NCBI GenBank assembly: GCA_024220525.1 | Contig: JAMYWO010000140.1 | Coordinates: 43,826 to 66,802 of the forward strand | Length of the DNA stretch: 22,977 nucleotides | Source: Cochliopodium minus | Taxonomy: Eukaryota > Discosea > Himatismenida > Cochliopodiidae | Direction: 5' to 3' | In this document: positions 1 to 9,677 of the stretch, in pieces | Layout of the letters: each line of letters opens with the position of its first letter | Position numbering within the stretch: position 1 is the first letter of the stretch | The notes under the pieces: model-generated | What the model was told of the DNA's origin: nothing | The model's input: only the letters and a program-made list of their open reading frames with translations | Databases searched by the model: none | Position numbers and translations under genes: made by a program

Positions 1-238
1 AAATAAATAAAATAAATAAAATAAATAAAATAAATAAAATAAATAAAATAAATAAAATAAATAAAATAAAAATAAAAATAAAAATAAATAAAAATGAATT
101 AATAAACAATTTAAAATATAAAAAATAACATTATAAAAAAATAAAATAAAAATAAAAATGAAGAAAGTAAATGAATAAAATATAAAATAAATTGATTAAA
201 AAAAAATAAAATAAATATAAAAATAAATTTATTTCCAG
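1..238 (+). repeat. A/T low-complexity intron tail with a 9-bp tandem array
   Basis: This stretch has no coding signal. Positions 1 to about 70 are an almost perfect tandem array of a 9-bp unit (AAATAAATA). It decays into irregular AAAAT/AAATA runs up to a TTTCCAG acceptor ending at 238. Because the exon starting at 239 is open in phase 0 and carries no start codon, I read this as the end of an intron whose 5' side lies beyond the left edge. Confidence 0.6.
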
Positions 239-1136
239 GCAAACTTGGACATATGTGGCGAAATAGTGGGCTTGAATTACGCCAAACTAAGTTGGAATTG
301 CATCAAATGTTTCCCAATATTTCTATGCGGAAACTATTGCAAAGGTCTTTTTATTCATTAATTTTTCATTTAAAGTTTTATTTTTTTTTTATTTTTATTT
401 TATTTGATTTAAATTTTTTTTTGTTCAATTTTTTTTTTAATTTTTTATTTATTTTATTTATTTTATGAAAGACAAAATGAACCACTTTCTTGAAAACTTG
501 CATTCCATAGAAGCTGTTGTCAAAGTCAAAGTGCAGGACGACACTGACCTTGCCACCATAGTCTTCACCAACTGGAATTTGGTGTGCCATCTCTATTCCA
601 TCAACTCCAAACAAGAAGTTGAAATCCTTTCATTTTTGTAACCAATAAAAAATATTTTTTATTTTTTTTTTGATTTTAATTTAATTATTTACATTCATTT
701 TTTATTTTTTATTATTTTGATATTTTTCAAAAAAAAAATTTGTTTTATTTCTTTTATCAAAAATTTTTAAATGAAAATTTTTAAATTTATTTTGTTTTTT
801 TATTTTAATTCTAATTTAAATTTATTTTTTATTTTTAAATTTTATATCTTTTCTAGACACAAATACAGCGACTTTAGTTTCACAGGAAAAAACTCTTTTA
901 TGACAAAAGATGACCAAGATTTGGACGACGAGGAGTACGTCAATTTTTTCAGGAACATTTTTTTCGACAGACACTGCATCTATAAAAAGCACCACTTCAT
1001 CTGCCAACTCAACAAGAATGAAAAAAAGAAAAACTATTTCAATGATGAGATTCTCATCAGCCTTTCTTCTGTTTGCATCAAGGAATTTGATGAGCAAACA
1101 GAAATTTATAGACTAATTGAAAGGTTGAATGTTTAA
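239..1136 (+). CDS. 3' part of an unrecognised multi-exon gene
   Basis: Three exons join cleanly: 239-344, 472-637 and 857-1136 (stop TAA). Intron phases match at both joins: phase 1 at 345-471 and phase 2 at 638-856, with acceptors TGAAAG and TTTCTAG. They encode the last 183 residues of a protein whose start is beyond the left edge. The first visible exon is Cys-rich (several Cys in about 20 residues around GLNYAKLSWNCIKC). The middle exon has a hydrophobic stretch around FTNWNLVCHLYS, and the C-terminal exon is acidic then lysine-rich. There is no transmembrane segment or motif I can name, so I do not assign a function. The stop lies 51 bp from the stop of the convergent ankyrin gene. The first intron's donor (G|GTCTTT) is weaker than others here. 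Exon calls rest on phase and codon quality. Confidence 0.7.
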
Positions 1137-1187
1137 ATGTTTTTTTTTTGTGTACAAAATAAATAAATGAATGTTCAATTTGGTTTA

Positions 1188-4100
1188 TTAATTGGAAAAA
1201 GTCAAATGAAGAGTTGTTTGGATTATTTTTTGAAGAAGATATTTTGGAATTTTGTGAGTGAAAAGAGGTTTTATCTTGATTCGGAAGCAGATCAAGATTG
1301 TTTCAATCAATTTTTTGATTTCAACAGAAAAGAAACAAATATTTTCCATCTTCCACAATTCCCCATTCTCCAACTCATCGAAATATGAACTCATCACTTC
1401 ACACACATCTTCTTTGATCATTTTTTGCTTACAAGTAAGTCCTTTATTATTTTCAACATTGATGTCTGCTTTGTGAGAAATGAAAAGTGTGAAAATTTCT
1501 CTTATCTCTTGGTTATATTTCACATGTTCTTGCATCAAATGAAAAGGAGTGTTTCCCTTTTTATTGCGAATATTCAAATCACATTTTTGAACTTCAATCA
1601 AGTATTTCAGAACTTTTGTTGTTTCGAATTGATTTCCTCCAAGAATAGCGCAAAACAAAGCATTCTCACCTTTCTTGTTGGTCAAATTGACACTGCAACC
1701 TTGTTCTTCAACAAGAAACCTTATAATTTCAACATCTTCATAATATTTACACATTAAAAGGAAAGGAGTGTCTCCATTTTCATCTTTCAAATTAAAGTCC
1801 ATTTTTTTCTCGGCAAGATAAAAGATAATTTCTTTTTCAACAGAAATGTTCTTGGAGAGACTGTGATGAAGATACATATCAATGGAATCCTCATTCAACT
1901 TTTGAAAATCAATATTGCAATCTTCTACCAAATATTTAATCACTTCCAAATTAACACTTTCGTTTCGATACAAATATTTGCTCAAAGGGGTTTCAAAATC
2001 TTCACTGATAAGGTCGATAAAATTCACCTCTAATTCCCGGAAATACTTCAACCATTCAACATCAATATTCAAATTGGTTTCCATCAAAAAATGGAAAATA
2101 GAGTTGTTTTGAAAATCTCTTTCTTTGTGAAAGTTTTTGCTTTCAATCAAATACTTTACCACTTCAAATTCAACCTTTTCGTTCAAAAATAAACTCATAT
2201 AAGGGGATTTCCCCTCATCGTCCAAATCACTCGAAAAAATGTCTTCGATGGATTCTAAATACATTATGATTTCAAGATCAATATCTCCGTTCATCATAAA
2301 AGAATGGAAACAAGTTTCACCCAACATGTTTTTTATTTTCAAATCGATTTTGCTTTCAACAAAATATTTTAAAACGGGGATGTCGAGTTTGTAATTTGAA
2401 AAAATGTGATGAATGACGGCATTTCTCTCATAATGCTTCTTGTTTGAAATCTGATGAAAATCGCAATTATTATTTTCAACCAAACATTTCAAAAAATCGA
2501 GATTAAACTTGTTTGGGATGCAACAATTGTAAAAATTATTTGTCAAAACGTTCATGTCAAACTGTCTTTGAGAGATGACATAACTAATTATTTCCATGTC
2601 AGCATTTTCGTTCGAGATCAAATGGTAAATGGGAGATCTTCTATTTTCGCTGTCTTTATTAAAGTCATATTCGACATTTTCGATGATATATTTCACAATA
2701 TCCAAGTTGATATTTGAGTTTGAGAAGAGAGTGTGAATCGGAGTTCTATCGTGAACCCCCTTGACTTTCACGTCTGCCTTTTTCTCTTCCACTACAAAAC
2801 TAATTGTTTCAAGATCAACACTCTTGTTTTGAAAAATGAGATCAACGTAAGGGGTTTGATTTTTAACAAAATTGACATTCAAGTTTGTTTTGCTGATGAA
2901 ATGTCTCAATGATTCACAATCTAATCTCGTCAAAGTATGATACATTTCAGCTTTATTCAACTTTTGCAAATCAAAATCAAACTGGAGTTCATCAAACAAA
3001 TACTTTGTCAACTCGGAGTCCATTATTTTTCGATTGTTCAAAAGGAGATAAACAGGATTCAATTCTTCTCTGTTTTCAACCGAAAGATCCCGTCCACTCC
3101 CAATGAAATGCTTGATAACATGCAGATCTTTGTTGAACAAACACAAATGATGAAGAGGAGTGTTTCCAACTTTATTTTGAGTGTTCCAATCAAACTTTTT
3201 TAGATCTAGCACTAGATCTAGTGTATCAATGTCAACGTGTCTGTTTTGGCACAAACAATTGAAAAAATTGTTTTTTTCGTCATCTTCAAAGTTTTCAATA
3301 TCAATAACTTTTTCACCAACAAAATAATTAACAACACTTTTGATTTCTTTGTGAGATTTAACAATATGAGCAATCATTTCGCTAAATTTTGTTTCGTTTT
3401 CTTTCCCACCAAACAACTTTCTTTCTTCAATCAAAAATTTCACAAAATCAAGATCAACGCTTTTGTTTTGAAAGATATACTGGAACATTGATCCGAGATA
3501 TTCATTTTTGCTATCAAAATCAATCAAATCCTCTTCAATGAATTGCTTAATAATTTCAAGGTTTTTGTTTCTGCAAAGCATATGACTTGCAGTTTCTCCG
3601 TTAAGATTGGTTGATTTGGTCTCACTTTTTTTCAATTCCCAGATGTACTTGACGATCTGCAGGTTCTCATTTTCTGAGCAAGCATAATGTAGAAGTGTGA
3701 AATTTTCCCGTCTGTCTTTTTCATATTTGTTCTCTGTTCGAACTTTGAGCTCTTCAACCAAATACTTGATCACTTCCATTCCGTTGATGTTTGTACAGGC
3801 AAATTGCAAAATGATGTAACTTTCGTTGACAGATCTTTTCATCAAACTTTTGTTTTTTTCTATCAAATGTTTTATTGTTTTCAAATCAGAAATGTATTTG
3901 AATGCTAGAAGAAATGGTGATATTCCTCTGTTATTTCTTGCTTTTATTCTTATTCCTTTCAAATCAATCAAATATTTTATTGTTTCTGTATCTTTTATCT
4001 TCTTAAAAGCAAGATGAAGAGGAGTATTTCCTTTGTTGTTTTTGAGGTTTATATCGCATTTCATTTCGATCAGTTGTTTTATTCTTTCTATTACGACATC

Positions 4101-4249
4101 CTCATTTCTTGAAAATAAATTATGAAGTGGATTTCTATATTTTTTATCTTTTCATTTTATTTTGAAGGAGAAATAATTTTTGGTAATGTCATATATTGGA
4201 AATAAAGAAAAATATACTTGTTATATTGGAAGTATATTATTTCTTTCAT
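1188..4249 (-). CDS. Giant ankyrin-repeat protein
   Basis: One uninterrupted reading frame (1188-4134) is built almost wholly of degenerate ankyrin repeats of about 34-39 residues. I count roughly 25. The best consensus copies carry NKKGNTPFHL or NNKGNTPLHLAF, followed by an IKYLIE-type second helix. Many internal copies lose the TPLH turn but keep an N-x-(S/N)-V-D-L-E-x-(I/V)-KYLVE core. No other domain is visible. The first internal Met is at 4064, but the repeat frame stays open about 70 bp further upstream. I therefore propose a short first exon at 4218-4249 (ATG, 32 nt) and an 83-nt intron at 4135-4217 (GTATAT..TATAG). Its phase matches and it completes the first repeat, giving about 992 residues. 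The 3' end (1188) is certain; the start is tentative. Ankyrin repeats bind proteins; the partner cannot be inferred. It is divergent from the small globin-like gene. Confidence 0.85.
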
Positions 4250-4772
4250 CAAATATTTTCTTCCATTTTTTTAAAAATTATCAATATACAAACCATCCAA
4301 GAATAAATAGGCCATGTTCTCAAAACTAAATTGATAATATATGATCATCATTGAATTTTGAAGTTACTGTATTTTTATTAAGTAGATATTTTTATTATTG
4401 TGGACTGGTTTTCAAGTGGATTTTATGGCAACATATAAAATCATTATAAATTCTATTTTTGGAATTTTGGAGCATGAATTTGCTAACAAAAATTTGAAAT
4501 GATTTGAATGGGATTTGATACAATCTTTTCAAACACAATTTCTATGGATTATTTATAGTATTATTTCAGAGAATTCCATTTTATATATTTTTTTCTTTGA
4601 TTTTTCTCAGTAACTCACACGTTGAAATTATGAATTATAATTATCTTGTTGAGAATTATTCGCAAATGGATTGATATTATCACAGAGGGATCAAAAAAGT
4701 TCCTTCAAAGGGAAGAAAAAAGAAAAAGCAAAAAATAAAAAAAAAATCAAAACAACAAAGAAAAAATTGAAA
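4250..4772. other. Divergent intergenic region
   Basis: These 523 bp separate the divergent ankyrin and globin-like genes. They are AT-rich but not simple-repeat, unlike the introns. From about 4671 the + strand becomes purine-rich (A/G, lysine codons), typical of an A-rich 5' leader running into AAAATG at 4773. I see no convincing open frame or RNA gene. Promoters for both genes probably lie here. Confidence 0.5.
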
Positions 4773-5063
4773 ATGTCCAACATTGAATCAACACTGGATT
4801 TTGAAATAGAAAAACTTTACAGTAAAGTTTTAAAAGACCCAATGCTTATACCTTACTTCCTATTGAGCTTTGCTTATGGAGATCAGAAAGGAGAAAAAGA
4901 TCTCAAAAAAATGACATCGTCGGGAAATAAAAATGAATATGGTCGTAATATCGCCAACAATCTAGAATACACAATGATAGAGATGGGAAGCAAAGATAAA
5001 GATCTCAAAGAGGTGGAGAACATGGCGAAATCTTTCCGCACCACTGTACATATTGAAAAATAA
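4773..5063 (+). CDS. Small truncated-globin-like protein lacking the proximal His
   Basis: A single-exon frame of 96 residues. I chose the Met at 4773 (context AAAATG) because the 34 in-frame residues upstream are almost all Lys/Thr and look like A-rich leader; a start at 4671 is possible. The N-terminal piece LYSKVLKDPMLIPYF resembles the A/B-helix motif of truncated haemoglobins (FY.rVLaDp.L.pfF). LLSFAYG then DLKKM resembles the family's fl..alGG..-DLreaH segment. The last third (MIEMG...ENMAKSFRTTV) resembles the G/H helices (elGv..i.ev..iaes.RddV). Two things do not fit a working haem protein. About 15 residues between PYF and LLS are missing (family length is about 115-125), and the usual proximal His after DL.. 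is Thr. If the similarity is real this is a non-haem globin relative; otherwise it is an orphan. Confidence 0.6.
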   Translation: MSNIESTLDFEIEKLYSKVLKDPMLIPYFLLSFAYGDQKGEKDLKKMTSSGNKNEYGRNIANNLEYTMIEMGSKDKDLKEVENMAKSFRTTVHIEK

Positions 5064-5235
5064 TTGCTTTCGGAGAAAAGAAAAAAAAATCTGTTTATAA
5101 TAAATTATTTATTTGAAATTTTAAATCATTTTAATTTTTGAGATATACACTCTTTGAATGTATTGATCACTACATATTTATTTTCTTCTTGTTTTCAAAA
5201 AAAAAAAAAATTGAAGTCTTTCAAGCTATTAAACA

Positions 5236-6926
5236 ATGATAAAAGAAGAATTTTCCAAACAATTTGATATACCCAAACCTATCCTTATCAAATTGTTATG
5301 TTTATTGGAATTCAAAGACATCTCCTCGATCCTCCTCTCCTGCAAACAAATCTACTTTCTCTCCAAGACAGATTCGTTCTGGATGAATCTGATCTTTGAA
5401 AAAACAGAATTAAAGAGAGAAGAGGTCCATTCTCTTATGAAAAATGGTAAACTTTTAACCAAAAAAATATATATATAGATCATATCAAATGATCTATCAA
5501 TATTATATCTTGATCTTATGATTGTTTTATGCTATACAAGTCCAACTTTTTTTCGCGGATATTAATTATTAGCTTACGAAATTTAAACTTTTGAACATCC
5601 TCAATTATATTAAAAATTCTATTTTTTTAGAATTTAAAGATTTTTAACTCAAGTTCCATAAAAAAAATTTATGAAATTTAATAATCGATCTAACGTTCAA
5701 ACAAGAATCACATTAAAAATTTTTTATTTATATAAGATTAATCTGGAAAGATAGAATTGTTAATTTCACATCTTGAAAATAGATGCTAAGAAATTTCAGA
5801 TTATTCGGGTTTTTTGATTTTTATAACCAAAAATAAACTAGTCCATTTTAATTAAAATTTTTGAAAGTCTTTTATTTATTTTTATAAAAATAAAAATAAA
5901 AATTATTTTTTTTTTAATTTCATTGATTTAAAAAATGTAACTTGATATGACCAACAAATATTTTTTCAAAATTGTTTATTATTTTTTTTTATTATTAATT
6001 TTTTTTTGATCAATAATTTTTTATTTTTTTCGATTTTTTTTTTATAATCCCTCCAATTGTTTACATTATGACAGAAAAAACATACAAAGAAATATTCATA
6101 GAAAGTTTGGTAGGATGGGACGTGCCAAGATCAGATCAAGTCTACCTGAGGTACAAAGGCCAAATAGTGACACACTCTCACAACTACAATTTAGCGTGTG
6201 TTTTCACCAAGAAAAAATTTATTTCAGGACAACACAATGTTTTGTTCACTTTTGAGTTGAATGTAAGGAGTGGTGATAATTATGCGACTGGTGTTAATGT
6301 GGATGGTGTGTACGAAAAAAATTTATCTTTTCAAACAATTTTAATTTTTTTTTTTATGCTTCATTTCTTTGATTTTATTTTTTATTAATTTCTTTTCGAA
6401 AAAAAATCTGTACCATTAATTTATTTTTGGCTTTTCACAAATTTTTTCTTTTAATCTTACACTTTATATATTTTTTTTTACACAATTTTTTTACCACATT
6501 TTTTCGAAAAAAAAGACCCAATACAGAATGGTAAATTTTGAAAAAAGTTTGTTAAAGACATCTTTAAAATTTTTTTTTATCATTAAAGGCTTCATGGAGG
6601 AAGAACAGGTTGGGGAGGGTTAATTTCATTACGAATCGAATTTTTAAAATTTTTTTTGAATTTTCTCTAGGTATAATCACGACCTGGGAACTGATCAGAG
6701 CACAGGACCCTACATCATGAAAGTCTTGGTTTCAAAGGAGCCTTCCTACTACATTTACAACAAAACAACCAAAAGGGGGGTTTATGGGAGAAGGGTGGAC
6801 ATTGATAAACTCATCTGTTTCCACGTCATCATTTCTTATGGTCACAATGAAATAAAATTCATTAGCACGAAGGTTCTAGATGAGGTTCCCTCGTGTGTTG
6901 ATGATACTTTCATGGATACCCTTTGA
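5236..6926 (+). CDS. F-box protein with SPRY-like C-terminal domain
   Basis: The model has five exons: 5236-5446, 6075-6309, 6516-6530, 6589-6618 and 6671-6926 (stop TGA). All phases agree and give 248 residues. Residues about 8-55 are a recognisable F-box: Ile-Pro-Lys-Pro, then LLCLLEFKDISSILLSCKQ, then WMNLIFEK. This is the Skp1-binding motif of SCF ubiquitin ligases. The rest is a beta-rich domain. The phrase KFISGQHNVLFTFELNV recalls the SG.hyfEv strand of SPRY/B30.2 domains, followed by GRTGWGGYNHD. I call it SPRY-like, not certain; it would be the substrate-binding half. Intron 1 is long (628 nt) and nondescript. Introns 3 and 4 are 58 and 52 nt. Exon 3 is a 15-nt microexon; leaving it out keeps the frame. 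Convergent with the transporter gene, stops 122 bp apart. Confidence 0.8.
6516..6530 (+). other. 15-nt microexon of the F-box gene
   Basis: ACCCAATACAGAATG lies between an AAAAG acceptor and a GTAAAT donor. It enters in phase 2 and leaves in phase 2, adding five residues and creating a Trp codon across the downstream junction. The following intron is then 58 nt, the usual size here. It could be skipped without loss of frame, so inclusion is likely but not forced. Confidence 0.55.
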
Positions 6927-7048
6927 TTTTTAAAACATTAATTTTTAAAAAAATTAAAACTTTAAATTCTCTCATTTTTTTGTTTTAAAAAATTCATTTT
7001 AATTTTTTGTTTCTTCTCAACAATACATCTTTGTATATTCTGAATCAG

Positions 7049-9473
7049 TTAACCAAATAAGGATAAAAGAATGGCACCACCTATCGTGACAATGACAGAG
7101 CCAAAAAACAGAGATATTCTCTTCCACCCCTTTATTTCCTTGTAGTAAAAAAGTCCCCACATTCCACTAATGATGAGTTGTACCTGTACCAAAGGAAACC
7201 CAATTGTATTTCCCTTTTTAAAAATGAAAAAAATAGATTTTATCTCAAATAAAAAAATTTGAAGATTTTACGAGGTAAAGAGTGGCATAAGTTGCACAAA
7301 AATTTCCAACTAAACAAAATAAAATAAACGAAATTTTCAATTTTTTTTTATAGCTTACTTGTCCACATAAATCCTGTTTTTTTTTGAAATTGTTTGCATT
7401 AAACAAAAAAAAAAAAAAAAAAAGATAAACCTGTTGATAAACCAGGAATGCAAGTGACTCTGAAATGAAACGGCGGGAATTTTTTGCCCATGAAAAATAA
7501 CACAACAAAAACAACCAGATCCATGAAGAGAACGATCACCATTATTCCTATCGCAAAAGAAATCAAAAATTGAATTCCATGTGCTTCCTATAAATTAAAT
7601 TAAATTAATTTGTTTTTTTCATTATTATTTTTTTATTTTATTTTTTGTTTTTTATTTTATTTTTTATTTTTTATTTTTTTTTTACTTTTGGAGCATAAGA
7701 CAATGGTACCAAAAAACTTCCGTTCAAAAATCCGTTTGCGAAAGCGAGAAGAATCCCAATTTTAAACCTTTTTTCTGAGAAAACGGAAATTCAAACAAAA
7801 AGAAAAAAAAAAACAAAATTGTTCTGAAGAACTTGAAAAAATAAAAATTAAAAAAAAAACAAAAAAAATTAAGAAAAAATTTTTTTAAAAGAAAAATTAC
7901 TTCTGTGAATAACGTTATGATCTGTGTCTATTTCATTTTGGTTGATTCTTTCATATTCTCCTTTGGTAGGTTCAATCATATCATTGGTGTTAGGAGAAAG
8001 GGCTTTGAAAAGAATTTTTTTAAAATTTTTTTTAATCTTTTTAATTTTTTGAATTTTTTTTTTAATTTTTTTAATCTGAAATTTAAATTTAATATTTTTT
8101 AAACTTTTTATTAATTTTTTACTAATTTTTAACTTTTTTTTTTAATTCATAATTTTTTAATTCATAATTTTTTCAATTTATAATTTTGTTTCACCCACAC
8201 CCGCAATCCCGGAACACAGCAGGAACAATGCCAAAAAAGATAAATAGATATTTTTCACATTTTCCTTCAATACGATCCACCCTTATCGTTTCGAAACAAA
8301 AAAATTGTGAAACAAAAAAAAATAAAAAATTTTAAAAGATATTCAAAAAATATTTTAAAAAATATTCAAAAATATTTTAAAAAAATCTTTAAAAATATTT
8401 ACCCCACAAAAAACTTTCACTTTTTATTTAGTTTATTGTTATTTTCATTGTTTTTTACCTTACAACCATACCTGTGCCACTCCAAATTGCTTAAATAGAA
8501 AAAAAATTTTTTAGAACTGATTTGAATGTTGAAAATCTTTTATTTATTTTTTTAATCACCCTGTGATACTCCTAGTCCGGTATATCTAATCGCAGCAATT
8601 GCCATGGTTCCTCCTGTAAAAATTTACGAGAAAAAATTTTCAAAAATTGGCGCGATTTAATTGGGATAAATGAGATTTTTATTTAAAAGTTTCAAAAAAA
8701 TCGTGAATTCTTAAATTTCATGAAATTTTCATTCGTTTAAAAAAGTTACACAATAACTTTAAAATATATCCAAATGATTTTCTTAAAAAAAAAATTTTTT
8801 AGGGTCAACTCAACATTAACATATCTTTATTTGGAAGTGAATGGTTTTTTTTTTGTTTTAATTTCGATGATATTCTTGGTTTTTACTGTTTATCAATTTT
8901 ATAAAAAAATTTTACCAGATACAAAAATAGATGCAGAAATGAATCCTATTCATATTCTTCATTAATACTTAAATTACTATATTGTAAATTTGATATATTC
9001 TCACCCCAATATGTGAAGGTGAATTTGTTGTAGCTGAGAATCAACCATGATACGATGAATACGGCTGTGGATTTGTAATTCATGTAGATCCATGGATGCA
9101 CATCTGCCTTCTGTATTGCAGGTGTTTTTATAGGCACTCCTATTTTCCCCGAATGAATGATTATTGAAATAGAATCTTATATACTCACCAAATGATCCAT
9201 ATGCAACTATAAAAATTGAATATATTTAGTTTATTGGTCAATTGAAAAGAATATTATCATTTAAACAATTTCATTATAATGATTCAATTGAAATGAGTAA
9301 AAAATGATCATATAATTTGATAATTGGATCAATTTATAACTCAACTAATGAAACTAATATTATTGATCACAAATTATCATAATATCATTTATTGAAAATA
9401 AATAACTTATGGATCCAGTTACTGCAAAAAATCCATATAATGTTTCTTTGTTTTCTGCCAAAAGTTGGATCAT
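7049..9473 (-). CDS. TMEM144/GRP-type sugar transporter (14 exons)
   Basis: Exons, 5' to 3': 9407-9473, 9189-9206, 9005-9139, 8916-8945, 8560-8613, 8459-8489, 8403-8413, 8195-8281, 7901-8002, 7686-7774, 7431-7587, 7359-7373, 7272-7309, 7049-7213. All phases agree and give 332 residues, close to the usual 340 or so of TMEM144. About ten hydrophobic segments fall in two halves, joined by a charged loop (around EPTKGEYERINQNEID). Family motifs in order: YGSFGVPIKT, ASIFVSGGTMAIAA, GLGVSQAIWSGT, VVSFLWG, NGSFLVP, STGFMWTIGNF, GNTIGFPLVQ, and GMWGLFYYKEIKGWKR near the C-terminus. Members of this drug/metabolite-transporter relative (with ureide permeases and bacterial GRP glucose-uptake proteins) are multi-pass membrane carriers; the substrate here is unknown. 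Five exons are 31 nt or shorter. Introns run 45-302 nt. It lies downstream of, and on the same strand as, the SixA-like gene. Confidence 0.88.
7359..7373 (-). other. 15-nt microexon of the transporter gene
   Basis: GATTTATGTGGACAA lies between AACAG and GTAAGC and encodes the GFMWT core of the conserved GxxWxxGN motif. Both ends are in phase 1, and the flanking introns are 57 and 49 nt. Without it the motif would be lost, though not the frame. Confidence 0.85.
8403..8413 (-). other. 11-nt microexon of the transporter gene
   Basis: TTTTTTGTGGG lies between a GTGAAAG acceptor and a GTAAAT donor. It is required by phase (exon 8459-8489 leaves in phase 2, exon 8195-8281 enters in phase 1) and restores VVSFLWG, the family's VSFxWG motif. 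A second in-frame acceptor 6 nt upstream would make a 17-nt exon (8403-8419) and read VVSESFLWG. I prefer 11 nt because it matches the family spacing. Confidence 0.8.
9189..9206 (-). other. 18-nt microexon of the transporter gene
   Basis: The 18 nt between a TTTTATAG acceptor and a GTGAGT donor encode the AYGSFG turn of the first conserved motif (YGSFGVPIK) of the TMEM144 family. The motif is split between this exon and the next. Entry and exit phases are both 1. The downstream intron is 49 nt. Omission would keep the frame but delete the motif, so it should be constitutive. Confidence 0.85.
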
Positions 9474-9677
9474 TTTGATTTTTTTTTTTTTATATACTCC
9501 AACATTAATGTTGAATTGAAAAAAATGACCGCCAAAATTTAAGAATGATAAAGATTTTGGTCCACCTTGACAAATTTAAAAAAAAAAAATATAAAAAAAA
9601 TTTTAAAATCATTTATCGTCATAATATGCAAACAAAAAAAGGGATTCATCAAAATCGAAAAAGATCGAAAAAGAGTG

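Noticed and set aside
1-95. Regular A/T array, possible CRISPR-like or telomeric repeat
   Set aside because: The 9-bp unit has no spacers and does not match known telomere motifs; it is simple intronic repeat.
3200-3224. Inverted repeat AGATCTAG-CA-CTAGATCT
   Set aside because: It lies inside the ankyrin coding frame and is explained by Asp-Leu codons; no sign of an operator or transposon end.
5447-6074. Possible extra gene or exon in the 628-nt F-box intron
   Set aside because: Stops are frequent in all frames and no acceptor-donor pair with coding quality was found; phases of the flanking exons already match.
7905-8102. Hydrophobic + strand frame of 65 residues
   Set aside because: Antisense shadow of transporter exon 7901-8002 running into a T-rich intron.
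8403-8419. 17-nt version of the transporter microexon as the main form
   Set aside because: It inserts Ser-Glu inside the conserved VSFxWG motif and leaves an upstream intron of only 39 nt; kept as an alternative only.
8774-8965. Possible single-pass membrane protein on the + strand preceded by TTTTTTAG
   Set aside because: It overlaps the transporter exon 8916-8945 on the other strand, which is supported by family motifs and phase; no partner exons were found for the + strand frame.
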